64,000 nucleotides of DNA, from contig NZ_PJJS01000041.1 in assembly GCF_002929845.1 (NCBI RefSeq), positions 33,661 to 97,660 of the forward strand, in the 5' to 3' direction. Every line of letters starts with the position of its first letter. Position 1 is the first letter of the stretch. The notes below the pieces were generated by a model that saw only the letters and a list, made by a program, of their open reading frames with translations, was not told the origin of the DNA and made no database searches. This DNA is from Cryobacterium sp. M96. Its GTDB lineage: Bacteria > Actinomycetota > Actinomycetes > Actinomycetales > Microbacteriaceae. This document shows positions 18,054-25,926 of the stretch, in pieces. The position numbers and the translations under genes were made by a program.

Positions 18054-18956
18054 TCAGACGGTGCGGGCGAGCAGGGCGGCGTTGAGGGTGCGGGTGCGCT
18101 CGGAGTCGACGGGCATTGGTCTGCCATCGAGTTCGGTCACGTGCACGGCCAGGCGCAGGCTGGAGAGCAGCCACACGGCATCCGCCGACCGTAGCTCGTC
18201 GACGCTCATGTCGCGGTATTCCGTGCGCTCCCCTGCCGCCCGAAGGTGCTCGAACGCGCTCTGTTGGGTGGTGCCGTGCAGGATTGCTCCGCTCGGCAGG
18301 GGAGAGACGTAGACATCGCCCCTGCAGAGCATCACGGTCGAGGTGGGCCCCTCGAGCACGAAGCCGTCGTGGGTGAGGAAGATCGCGTCGTCGGCGCCGC
18401 GGCGGCGGGCCTCCCTGAGGGCGGCCATGTTGACCGCATAGCTGAGCGTCTTCGCGCCCATAAGGAGCCAGGGCGCCTGCTCTGCGACGCCGTGCGGGTA
18501 GCCGCGGTCCAGGGTGACCGCCCGGATGCCGTCCTCGCGGACGACGGCGAAGTCGGGCGCGGGGGTCGCGTGAAGCCAGGCCGTGGGTGCCGGGCCGGAG
18601 TCGACGCCGCGGCTGTAGACGAGTTTGAGCACAACTTCGCCCTCGTGCGGGACGCGGTCGACCACGTGCGCGATCGCGGCCAGCCACTGAGCCGTGTTCG
18701 GCTCGGGCAGCTCACAGGTCGCGGCCGAGGTGCCCAGCCGGGCAAGGTGTGGGCCGACCGCCTGAGGGTGGCCGCCGACCACGCCAAGTGTCTCGAAGAC
18801 GCCGTCGCCCCGCTGGGCGCTCAACTCCCCCACCCGCAACGCCGGGGCATCCGAGTCCACCTCGTGGAACGTGTCGTCGAATTCCGTCTGCGGCGCGCCG
18901 GCGGGAACCGGGTCGAGGAGCAGGGTGAAGGGCAGCGTCGTTCGCCGAACAGTCAT
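18054..18956 (-). CDS. pabC: Class IV PLP aminotransferase, probable aminodeoxychorismate lyase
   Basis: 300 residues. The fold-type IV PLP enzyme has GDGVFETLGVVGG near the N-terminus, the Schiff-base Lys in LLMGAKTLSYAVNMAALREA, and the cofactor-phosphate stretch EGPTSTVMLCRGDVYVSPLP. The pattern fits aminodeoxychorismate lyase (4-amino-4-deoxychorismate to p-aminobenzoate, folate synthesis), but branched-chain or D-amino-acid aminotransferases share these motifs; no pabA/pabB is nearby. A TATGCT hexamer lies 6 bases before the ATG. It is convergent with pstB. Confidence 0.78.
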   Translation of the reverse strand: MTVRRTTLPFTLLLDPVPAGAPQTEFDDTFHEVDSDAPALRVGELSAQRGDGVFETLGVVGGHPQAVGPHLARLGTSAATCELPEPNTAQWLAAIAHVVDRVPHEGEVVLKLVYSRGVDSGPAPTAWLHATPAPDFAVVREDGIRAVTLDRGYPHGVAEQAPWLLMGAKTLSYAVNMAALREARRRGADDAIFLTHDGFVLEGPTSTVMLCRGDVYVSPLPSGAILHGTTQQSAFEHLRAAGERTEYRDMSVDELRSADAVWLLSSLRLAVHVTELDGRPMPVDSERTRTLNAALLARTV

Positions 18957-18962
18957 TTGACG

Positions 18963-18968
18963 AGCATA
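18963..18968 (-). promoter_or_regulatory. -10 hexamer of a probable leaderless promoter for the pabC-like gene
   Basis: TATGCT on the minus strand, 6 bases before the ATG at 18956. Confidence 0.5.
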
Positions 18969-19025
18969 GAGGATCGGGTCAGGAGCAGGTCAGGATCAGG
19001 TCGGGATCGACTCAGATCAAGCAGC

Positions 19026-19874
19026 TCAGGAGCTCTGGATGGCGAGGATCGGGTCGCTGGTGGGCTGCTCCGAGCCGCCCTTAGGCTCGACCGTGACGCC
19101 GATCGTGTCGCCGGCGGTGAGGCTGCCGTCGAGCACGCGCCAGACGGTGCCGGTGCCGGTGCCGGACGAGTCGAAGATTCCGGCGGGAACCGGGCCGGAG
19201 CCGCCGATGTACCAGAGCTGGTAGTCCCGGTCGGACGGCAAGTCCGGCAGGTCGTCGACCAGGAGCGCTGAGAGTCCGCTCTCTTCGGACCAGACCAGGG
19301 TGGCTTCCTGACCGTCGGCGGTGGTCGCCGACGCGCGCTGGATGTCAGCGGCCGCCGTGATTTGCACGAGACCGGCCGCCTGGTCCTGTTCGAATTGGTC
19401 GGACTCCAGAGACTGGCCGACGAAGGTGCCGCCCGCGAAGAGGGCGACGGCCGCGGCGGCCGCCGCGAGAACGCCGACGGGCCGCTGGAACCAGCGCAGG
19501 CGGGCGCGCTCGGAGGCGCTGCCCGCTGCAGTGGCGCCTCGGATCGGAGCGGGATCGACGCGCGGCGCGGGGGTGGCCGGTGCCGTCTGATCGGCCGGCA
19601 GGGGCGCGAGCTGCGGCGTGGCGGCAAGTTTGGCCATCAGGGAGGCCCTGAGTCCGGCCGAGGGCTGCACGGGGGTGGCGGCAAGGCCCAGCGCCACCGC
19701 GGTGTCACTCAGCTCGGCCGCCTCGATGCGGGCCGGCTCGGACGCCTTGAGGTGCTCCTCATAGACGGCGGCCTCTTCCGCGCCCAGGGCGTGGAGGGCG
19801 TAGGCGCCGGCGAGCTCGCCCGGGTTCTGCCCTGCGGCGTTGCGGGTTTCGTCATTCCAGGTGTTGTCGCTCAT
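19026..19874 (-). CDS. rskA: RskA-family anti-sigma factor
   Basis: 282 residues, a single-pass membrane anti-sigma factor. The N-terminal cytoplasmic anti-sigma domain has LAGAYALHALGAEEAAVYEEHL, where zinc-type ligands are reduced as in RskA. A long Pro/Ala linker and one membrane span (VGVLAAAAAAVALFAGGTF, about residue 130-150) follow. The extracytoplasmic RskA domain contains ATLVWSEESGLSALLVDDLP and YQLWYIGGSGPVPAGIF. It holds SigK inactive until intramembrane proteolysis. It overlaps sigK by 4 bases. The extracytoplasmic signal is not evident from the sequence. Confidence 0.9.
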   Translation of the reverse strand: MSDNTWNDETRNAAGQNPGELAGAYALHALGAEEAAVYEEHLKASEPARIEAAELSDTAVALGLAATPVQPSAGLRASLMAKLAATPQLAPLPADQTAPATPAPRVDPAPIRGATAAGSASERARLRWFQRPVGVLAAAAAAVALFAGGTFVGQSLESDQFEQDQAAGLVQITAAADIQRASATTADGQEATLVWSEESGLSALLVDDLPDLPSDRDYQLWYIGGSGPVPAGIFDSSGTGTGTVWRVLDGSLTAGDTIGVTVEPKGGSEQPTSDPILAIQSS

Positions 19875-20455
19875 GACGCCACTCCCAACTCGTCGCGCAG
19901 GCGGATCATGCCGTCGCGCAGCCTCGTTTTCACAGTTCCGAGAGGGATCTGCAACCGCTCGGCGACTTCACTCTGGCTGAGGCCGCCGTAGTAGGCGAGG
20001 CTGATCGCCTGGCGCTGCAGTTCCGTCAATCTGGACATCGCCTTTTCCACTCTTTCGTGCTCGATTCGTACTCCGACCGTTTCGGACACCTCGTCGTAGG
20101 CAACCGCAAGATCACGGATGCCGATTTTAATATCCCGGTCGCGGCTGGCCTGCGACGACCGAATCCGGTCGATCGCCCGGCGGTGCGCCATGGTCAGGAT
20201 CCAGGTCGCCGCCCCGCCGCGCTGGGCCTCGTACCTCGTCGCCGTCTGCCAGATCTCCAGGAAGATCTCCTGCGTCACTTCCTCCGACTGCGAGGGGTCA
20301 ACCAGAAGACGTCGAACGAGACCGAGAACACGCGAGGCCATCCGGTCATACAGCTCTCCAAATGCTCCTTCGTCTCCCTGCGCCACCCGGCCCAGCAATT
20401 CCTCATGGGAGACAGGAACAGTCCCCTCCCGGTTGACGTTGAATTCAGCACTCAT
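19871..20455 (-). CDS. sigK: ECF RNA polymerase sigma factor, SigK type
   Basis: 194 residues with sigma region 2 (FGELYDRMASRVLGLVRRLL to VTQEIFLEIWQTATRYE) and region 4 (LTELQRQAISLAYYGGLSQS, then IPLGTVKTRLRDGMIRLRDE). It directs transcription of a small stress regulon and is released by RskA, which follows with a 4-base overlap. The ATG at 20455 (MSAEFNVNREGTVPVSHEEL) was chosen; no strong ribosome site is visible and an upstream in-frame start would add atypical residues. A CCAATCC/CCGAAC pair upstream resembles SigK promoters, so it may regulate itself. Confidence 0.9.
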   Translation of the reverse strand: MSAEFNVNREGTVPVSHEELLGRVAQGDEGAFGELYDRMASRVLGLVRRLLVDPSQSEEVTQEIFLEIWQTATRYEAQRGGAATWILTMAHRRAIDRIRSSQASRDRDIKIGIRDLAVAYDEVSETVGVRIEHERVEKAMSRLTELQRQAISLAYYGGLSQSEVAERLQIPLGTVKTRLRDGMIRLRDELGVAS

Positions 20456-20490
20456 GAGAACAAGCATCTCAGGTCTTGTCCACGTCCATG

Positions 20491-20518
20491 GTTCGGCGCG
20501 GAGACCGAATCGGATTGG
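20491..20518 (-). promoter_or_regulatory. Putative SigK-type autoregulatory promoter
   Basis: On the minus strand CCAATCC (-35, 20512-20518) is followed after 15 bases by CCGAAC (-10, 20491-20496). The known mycobacterial SigK consensus is CCATCC and CCGAAT with 16-17 bases between. The predicted start gives a leader of roughly 30 bases before the sigK ATG. Confidence 0.4.
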
Positions 20519-20701
20519 TGTGTCACACCAGGCAGAGGAGGAGTGACGGCCGGACCGCAGAACGCCTCTCGGCGCGAGGCCGCTCACAGCGGCGAATATT
20601 GGAGCCCGGGGTTACTGCGGCCCGACCAGACTCCAGTGTAAACGACCCGGATGCGGATCGCGCACCCGGCGGGACGGCTCGCGGCCGATCAGTTAGACAG
20701 G

Positions 20702-21331
20702 TCAGTCCAGCGAGTCACTGCGCCAGAGCCGGGCGCAGGAGCCGAACTCCTGGGCGGTGGTGGAGAACCGGAGGGCACGGGTAGTCAGTTCGGTGGACCG
20801 GAGCGGTTCGGTCGTCTCCAGGTCGTCCGCGACGCTGGTGCAGCCGACGGAGATGACGCGGCAGAACGCCGCCGCGCGGTCGAGTGCCACGGCGAAATCC
20901 CCGGTGAAGATCCCCCGCAGGATCTGGTCGGCCAGGACGATGATCTCCGCCGTGCCCGTGGGCACCGCGGCCCCGGCAATGACCGGGTCGATCGCCACCG
21001 TGACTTCGGTTCCGCGCTGGTAGAGGAACGCCGTGCCCTCGGGATCCTGGCGGATGAGCAACCGCACCAGGTAGATCCGCCAGAGCGCCCCGGGCAGGCT
21101 GCGCGGCGTTGCCCGCGACCAGAGTTCGGCCACCGCGTCGACGCCGTTCTCGTCGGTGTAGGTCACGAGCCGCTCGACGATGTCGGGGTCAGGGTCGCTG
21201 CGCACGCGGGCCAAAAGCGCGTGCGCGGTTTCATGCGCCACCCGGCTGATCAGTGCCGGGTCTTCGCCCCCCTGGAAGGACTCGAATTTGCTGCCGGAGA
21301 ACTGGGTCGGCTTGTGGAAATTCTCGGCCAT
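20702..21331 (-). CDS. Conserved actinobacterial protein of unknown function with HETAH motif
   Basis: 209 residues. I recognise the type (MAENFHKPTQFSGSKFESFQ) as a conserved actinobacterial protein, sometimes mislabelled in databases as an RNA polymerase subunit, with no known function. Residues 33-37 spell HETAH inside SRVAHETAHALLARV, which fits the HExxH zinc-peptidase pattern, but no clear third ligand follows. The centre (AELWSRATPRSLPGALWRIY) and C-terminus (ADQILRGIFTGDFAVALDRA) are helical. No signal peptide or membrane span. AGGAGG 5 bases before the ATG at 21331 fixes the start; upstream in-frame residues are atypical. The tRNA-Lys gene lies upstream, on the other strand. Confidence 0.8.
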   Translation of the reverse strand: MAENFHKPTQFSGSKFESFQGGEDPALISRVAHETAHALLARVRSDPDPDIVERLVTYTDENGVDAVAELWSRATPRSLPGALWRIYLVRLLIRQDPEGTAFLYQRGTEVTVAIDPVIAGAAVPTGTAEIIVLADQILRGIFTGDFAVALDRAAAFCRVISVGCTSVADDLETTEPLRSTELTTRALRFSTTAQEFGSCARLWRSDSLD

Positions 21332-21450
21332 GGCATCCTCCTGGGCTCGGTTTCGTGTTCGCTGTGGGCACATCCGTCTCGTCTGCAGAAAACCCTCTCC
21401 CACGGTACCTAGAAAAACGGATCCGAAATCCCCTGTACATTATTAACCGC

Positions 21451-21523
21451 GGGCCTCTAGCTCAGTTGGTAGAGCAAAGGACTTTTAATCCTTGGGTCGT
21501 CGGTTCGAGCCCGACGGGGCCCA
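21451..21523 (+). tRNA. tRNA-Lys, anticodon TTT (CUU not read by this one alone)
   Basis: 73 bases folding into a full cloverleaf. The acceptor arm GGGCCTC pairs with GGGGCCC (one G-T pair), followed by discriminator A and no encoded CCA. The D arm is AGCTCAGTTGGTAGAGC, the anticodon loop CTTTTAA gives TTT (UUU), and the T arm is CGTCGGTTCGAGCCCGACG. A TACATT hexamer about 10 bases upstream may be its -10. Confidence 0.96.
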
Positions 21524-21692
21524 CTCACAGGATCAGCGTCGGTGCAGACCCGGGTCTCGCGTGGGCCCAGCATCGACTCCGGACTCCCGGCGAGCACCCA
21601 GCGATGATTCGGGCGGCGTTCGGGTAGCTCCTCCATACTTCTCTGACATGGTGCCGGGACGCCCGATGCCGGCGACCTGAGAAGGAGGCCCC

Positions 21693-22130
21693 GTGGGCAG
21701 AGTGAATGAAGAAGTTGAAATCGAGACCGGGATCATCACCCGGTACCGGCGTCACCCCAACGGACGCGGCCTGGTGTCCCCCAGCGCACGCGTGCACCCC
21801 GAGGCGTTCGTATCCCGAACCGCCTACGTGGAGAGCGGCGCGCGGGTCGGGGCGGAGGCGTGGATCGGCCCCGGCAGTTGGATCGACCAGGACGCGGTCA
21901 TCGGTTCTCACGTGTTCATCGGCCAGAACGTGCACGTCGGCGCGGACGCCGTCGTCGGCAGCGCCGCGCGGCTGGGCAGCTATGTGCGGATCGGTCGCGG
22001 GGCACGGCTCAGCCCCGGAGCGGTCGTCGAACGCGATCTGCGGGTTCCGGACAACGCCGTGATCGGCGCGGCCCCGCGCACGCGCCTGTCGCCCGGATCG
22101 GCACCCGCCGGTGTCGCCCACGCCGCCTAG
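21693..22130 (+). CDS. Left-handed beta-helix (hexapeptide repeat) protein
   Basis: 145 residues made mainly of [LIV]-G-x-x-x-x hexapeptide repeats (SARVHPEAFVSRTAYVESGA, RVGAEAWIGPGSWIDQDAVI, GSHVFIGQNVHVGADAVVGS), the signature of trimeric left-handed beta helices in acyltransferases and gamma-carbonic anhydrases. The metal-binding His trio of gamma-carbonic anhydrases is not evident, and no acyltransferase loop is present, so substrate and reaction are unknown. GTG start with AAGGAGG 4 bases upstream. A 12-base tandem repeat begins right at its stop codon. Confidence 0.8.
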   Translation: MGRVNEEVEIETGIITRYRRHPNGRGLVSPSARVHPEAFVSRTAYVESGARVGAEAWIGPGSWIDQDAVIGSHVFIGQNVHVGADAVVGSAARLGSYVRIGRGARLSPGAVVERDLRVPDNAVIGAAPRTRLSPGSAPAGVAHAA

Positions 22131-22178
22131 GGGTGCGTCTACGGGTGCGTCTACGGGCGCGTCTACGGGCGCGTCCGC
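22131..22178. repeat. 12-base tandem repeat, four units
   Basis: Units begin at 22131, 22143, 22155 and 22167: GGGTGCGTCTAC twice, then GGGCGCGTCTAC and GGGCGCGTCCGC. The array fills the whole gap between two convergent genes. Confidence 0.9.
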
Positions 22179-23410
22179 TACTCGGCGGTGAACGGGCTTG
22201 CGAGTTCTCGCTGCACCATCAGCGCCAACTCGCGCAACAGCACGAGGTCGATGGTTCCTGCCGCCCTCGGCTCCGAGTCGAACACGCAGAGAGCCCCGAT
22301 GAGCTCCCCCGACGGCGACTCGATCGGGAATCCGGCGTAGAACCTGATCTTCGGCTCGCCCACCACGAGTGGATTGTCTCGGAAGCGGTCGTCGAGGAGG
22401 GCATCCGGTATCACCATAGCCGCGGTGCCCGTGATGGTTACCTCGCAGAACGAATTGGACCGCGGCGACTCGGCATCGGCCACGCAGATGCGGGCCTTAT
22501 GCCACTGGCGATCGCCATCGATCACCGTGAGCGCCGCGGACTGGGTGCCGAACAGGGTGCGCGCCAGTGCCGCGATGCGGTCGAAGCGCTCCTCGGGCGG
22601 GGTGTCGACGATCCCGAGCTGGTCGACCGCGAGCTGGCGCCGCGCCTCCTTCGCCCTCGCCTGGTCGTCGGAGGGCACCGGTTCGGCGTCAGGGGTCGCG
22701 ACCCGGTCGGCGCCGAGGAGCGGCGCCATCCGGGAGGCGAGAACGTCGGCCCAGTGCGCATACGTATCCGTGGACCGGTATCGGCCCGGCGGCGGCGTCG
22801 GCGCCGCACTGGACGGTACGAACGCGACCCCGTCGCTGCTGTCGGCGACGAGCCGTACCGTCACCCGGTTCAGGAGCCGGCCGTGGTGGTCCGCCAGATT
22901 TCCGAGCCTGGAATCGAACACCGGGATCGACCGGATGGGCTGGATTCCCGCCACGATGATGCTGGTGCTGCGGGGCGATGACGCCGTGAGGAACCGGAGC
23001 AGATTCGCCAGATCGCGCCGCCAGGCCCGGGCGGAGACCAAGTTCACGGCCTCGTTCACGCCCAGGACCAGCACGATCGCTTCGAAACGGGTGAGCCGCA
23101 CCCCGGTCAGCTCGAGGAGGGCCGTGGCGACGGTCATGCGGGGATTCGCGATGAGGTCGACGTCGACCCCGCGGCCGGTCTGCGCGGACAGGGCGCGGGC
23201 GAGCGAGCCGGGCAGGGCCAGGTTGTGGCTCACGACCCCGCGGCCGACCGCCAGCCCCGAACCGAGGATGAGGATCCGGTCGGGATCAATGCCCGCGGAG
23301 TGCGCTTGCGGAGCATCCGTGGGCATGGGGACATCGCCGAAGCCGCGCTCGGACGCGGCGGCCCAGGTGCGCATGGCGGGAGCCAGCGCCCATCGTATGA
23401 GTTCCCGCAC
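22178..23410 (-). CDS. SGNH-hydrolase-like domain fused to a GAF domain
   Basis: 410 residues, two domains. The N-terminal part resembles SGNH/GDSL hydrolases: [18 protein letters not shown] stands for block I, GVNEAVNL for block III (usual GxND), and a Thr-Asp-x-Tyr-Ala-His ([12 protein letters not shown]) for the C-terminal Asp-His block. The nucleophile block has GSG instead of GDS, which leaves catalysis doubtful. The C-terminal GAF domain ([20 protein letters not shown] to [12 protein letters not shown]) is of the diguanylate-cyclase-associated type with the FCEVTI element. GTG at 23410 is preceded by AAAGGGG. Ligand and role are unknown. Confidence 0.75.
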   Translation of the reverse strand: MRELIRWALAPAMRTWAAASERGFGDVPMPTDAPQAHSAGIDPDRILILGSGLAVGRGVVSHNLALPGSLARALSAQTGRGVDVDLIANPRMTVATALLELTGVRLTRFEAIVLVLGVNEAVNLVSARAWRRDLANLLRFLTASSPRSTSIIVAGIQPIRSIPVFDSRLGNLADHHGRLLNRVTVRLVADSSDGVAFVPSSAAPTPPPGRYRSTDTYAHWADVLASRMAPLLGADRVATPDAEPVPSDDQARAKEARRQLAVDQLGIVDTPPEERFDRIAALARTLFGTQSAALTVIDGDRQWHKARICVADAESPRSNSFCEVTITGTAAMVIPDALLDDRFRDNPLVVGEPKIRFYAGFPIESPSGELIGALCVFDSEPRAAGTIDLVLLRELALMVQRELASPFTAE

Positions 23411-23497
23411 AGATGCCCCTTTGTTGCTAAGACACAAGGGTGTATCCAAGACCGAATTTCAAGTATCCCCCATTCGGGGCGAGGGTCCAGGGCCGCG

Positions 23498-24832
23498 TCA
23501 CACCAGTGCCACAACGGCCTGGGCGAGCGCGAAAATGACCAGGCCGGCGAGCGCGCCCACCACGGTGCCGTTGATGCGGATGAACTGGAGGTCCTTTCCG
23601 ATCTGCAGTTCGATCTTCTCGGCCGTCTCGGCCGCGTCCCACCGCGCGACGGTTTCGGTGATCACCTCGGCGATCTCGTGCCGGTACCGGCGCACGATGT
23701 AGCTTGCACTGTCGGCCAGCCACCGGTCGACGCGGGCGCCGAGGGCCGGGTCGGTCGACAGTCTCCCGCCGACCTCCATGACGGTCGAGCGGATGCCCGT
23801 GCGCAACCCGCTCGAGGGGTCGTTCAGCGCCGCCGTCAGGGAGAACTTCACGGCCTCCCAGGTTTTGCTCGCGAAATCGCGCAGCCGGGCGCTGTCGAGC
23901 AGTTCGAGCTTGAGCGCCTCCACCCGTTCGATCATCGCCGGCTCGTGCTGCAGGTCGTCGATCACCTCGACGAGGTAACGATCGATGGCCTGGCGGAGCG
24001 GATGCACGGCATCCGCACGCGCGGTGGCCACGAAGGCGAGCACCTCCCGGTGCGCCTTGTCGTCGACCAGCTTGTCGACGAAACCGGGGAGCCAGGTCGG
24101 CAGGCGCTGGGACACGGCCCGCCCGAAGGCCTCCGGATGCTCCAACAGCCAGCCCTCGGCCCGTTCCAGCAGCAGGTCGACGGCGGCGTGCTGCTGCCCC
24201 GACTCGACCAGCCGCGCCCCCACGTGCCCGATTGTCGGACCCCACTCCGGCTTCAGCAGGTTCTCGCGGGCCACGGTTTCGATCAGCTCCTGGATCGCGT
24301 CGTCGCTGAGCAGGTTGAGCAGACCGGCGCCCGCCACCGCGACCTCGTCGGTGAGCCGACGCGCGTTCTCCTCCTGGGAGAGCCACGCGCCGAGCCGACG
24401 GGACGCACCCAGCGATTCGAGCTTGCCACGGATGACCGCCTCGGAGAGGAAATTCGTCTCGACGAATTCACCTAGGCTGGCCCCGATCTCGTCCTTGCGG
24501 CTGGCGATGATGTTCGTGTGCGGGATGCGCAGGCCCAGCGGGTACCGGAACAGGGCCGTCACGGCGAACCAGTCCGCTACGGCGCCGACCATGCCGCCCT
24601 CGGCCGCGGCGCGCACGTACTGCAGCCACGGGTAGCTCTCCTGCAGCGCGAACGAGGTGGCGAACACTACCGCCATCAGGAGAAGCAGGCCGATGGCGAG
24701 CCGCTTCATGCGGATCAGGGCCGTCAGGCGCACGGCGTCCGGCAGGCTCAGCGGCGGCCGGGCGGCGGCCGCCGCCCGTGCTGCACGTGGACCGGTCTCG
24801 GTCTGGTCTTTCTGCCTCATCTTCTCGGCCAT
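23498..24832 (-). CDS. DUF445 family membrane protein
   Basis: 444 residues. The sequence shows an N-terminal membrane span (LAIGLLLLMAVVFATSFALQ), the DUF445 hallmark AAAEGGMVGAVADWFAVTAL followed by FRYPLGLRIPHTNII, long amphipathic helices, and a C-terminal hydrophobic anchor (VVGALAGLVIFALAQAVVAL). The family is widespread and of unknown biochemical role. Start choice: ATG at 24832 has a CAGTCT hexamer 6 bases upstream and a GGGAGG too close to serve; the ATG at 24820 is the alternative. It ends where the amine-catabolism remnants begin. Confidence 0.85.
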   Translation of the reverse strand: MAEKMRQKDQTETGPRAARAAAAARPPLSLPDAVRLTALIRMKRLAIGLLLLMAVVFATSFALQESYPWLQYVRAAAEGGMVGAVADWFAVTALFRYPLGLRIPHTNIIASRKDEIGASLGEFVETNFLSEAVIRGKLESLGASRRLGAWLSQEENARRLTDEVAVAGAGLLNLLSDDAIQELIETVARENLLKPEWGPTIGHVGARLVESGQQHAAVDLLLERAEGWLLEHPEAFGRAVSQRLPTWLPGFVDKLVDDKAHREVLAFVATARADAVHPLRQAIDRYLVEVIDDLQHEPAMIERVEALKLELLDSARLRDFASKTWEAVKFSLTAALNDPSSGLRTGIRSTVMEVGGRLSTDPALGARVDRWLADSASYIVRRYRHEIAEVITETVARWDAAETAEKIELQIGKDLQFIRINGTVVGALAGLVIFALAQAVVALV

Positions 24833-24838
24833 CCTCCC

Positions 24839-24844
24839 AGACTG
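24839..24844 (-). promoter_or_regulatory. Weak -10-like hexamer for the DUF445 gene
   Basis: CAGTCT on the minus strand 6 bases before the ATG at 24832; the first base departs from TANNNT. Confidence 0.3.
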
Positions 24845-24901
24845 CCGGATCGGGGCCGGGGAGGGAAACCCGTCTTCCCTCGACCCCGGCGCGCTGCACA
24901 C

Positions 24902-25126
24902 TCAGCAGTGGCAGTGTCCCTCTTCGACGGGCGTCGACGGCGGCACATCGAGCACCGGGCTGCGGTCGAAGAAGCCACCGGGCTTCAGCTTAAAACCAGC
25001 GGTGTTCACGGGCAAGATCGGCCAGGCCTCGATGCGCGGATAGTGGGTGAGGCCGAACGTGTGCCAGAGCACGATGTCCTGGCCGTCGATGTCGCGGTCG
25101 GCTTCGATGTAGGCATGCAGGCCGGC
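24902..25126 (-). pseudogene. C-terminal remnant of a copper amine oxidase
   Basis: About 75 codons read [20 protein letters not shown], then [40 protein letters not shown] and a stop after EEGHCHC. This is the extreme C-terminal end of a primary-amine (tyramine-type) oxidase, including the family's [12 protein letters not shown] element. The topaquinone site and all upstream domains are missing, so it cannot be active. Homology stops near 25126, exactly where aldehyde dehydrogenase homology begins on the other strand. Confidence 0.85.
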
Positions 25127-25858
25127 TCCGCCGCCTCGAACCTCAAGAAGATCACTCTCAAACTCGGGGGCAAGGCCCCCTCCATCATCACTGCGGACGC
25201 CGACATCGACGCGGCCGTCGGCGGCAACCTGGCGGGCGGCACGCTCAATTCCGGGCAGGTCTGCGCGGCCTACACGCGGTTCTATGTCAACAAGAAGCGC
25301 GAGGCCGAATTCGTTGAGAAAATGGCGGCCGGGGTCTCCGGCATGAAGCTTGGCGCCAGGATGGACCCCAGCACCCAGCTGGGTCCTCTGGTCTCTCAAA
25401 AACACCTCGACCACGTCGAACGGATGGTCACGGTCGGCCGTGCCGAGGGCGCGGAACTCGTGACCGGTGGCGCCCGGGCCGGCGAGGTCGGCTTCTTCTT
25501 CCAGCCGACGATGTTCGCCGGTGTGCGCGACGACATGGCCATCGCGACCGACGAGGTCTTCGGGCCGGTGCTCTCGATCATGTCCTAGACAATGACGACG
25601 ACCTGCAGGAGCTCATCAACCGGGCCAACGACACCGACTATGGGCACGCCGCCACGGTCTGGACGAAGGACCTCGAGAAGGCACACCGCCTGGCCAACGG
25701 CATCCGTGCCGGTGCGAACTTCGTGAACATGCCACCGGTGCCGGATATGGCCGCGCCGTGGGGCGGGTTCGAGACCGGCGGCTGGGGCAACGAGATGGGT
25801 CCGGATTCGATCGACGCGTACACGCAGGTCAAGGGCGTCTGGATGCACTACGGCAGCT
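25115..25858 (+). pseudogene. Aldehyde dehydrogenase remnant (N-terminus deleted, frame broken)
   Basis: The frame from about 25115 reads [20 protein letters not shown], then [20 protein letters not shown] (catalytic Cys codon 25262-25264) and [13 protein letters not shown] before a stop at 25586-25588. Homology resumes in another frame from about 25598 ([55 protein letters not shown]) to the stop at 25858. The first half with the NAD-binding domain is absent. The usual catalytic Glu in LELGGK reads LKLGGK. It is a phenylacetaldehyde- or aminobutyraldehyde-type dehydrogenase remnant, the expected partner of an amine oxidase. Confidence 0.88.
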
Positions 25859-25926
25859 AGCCGCACGGGTTTTTCGCGGCATCCGTTCGTTTTCACTCAC
25901 TCGTCAACTCAATGAGGAGTAAACCC

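Noticed and set aside
21524..21692. Search for an attachment site or integrated element next to tRNA-Lys
   Set aside because: No repeat of the tRNA 3' end downstream and no integrase; the 169 bases hold only the next gene's ribosome site.
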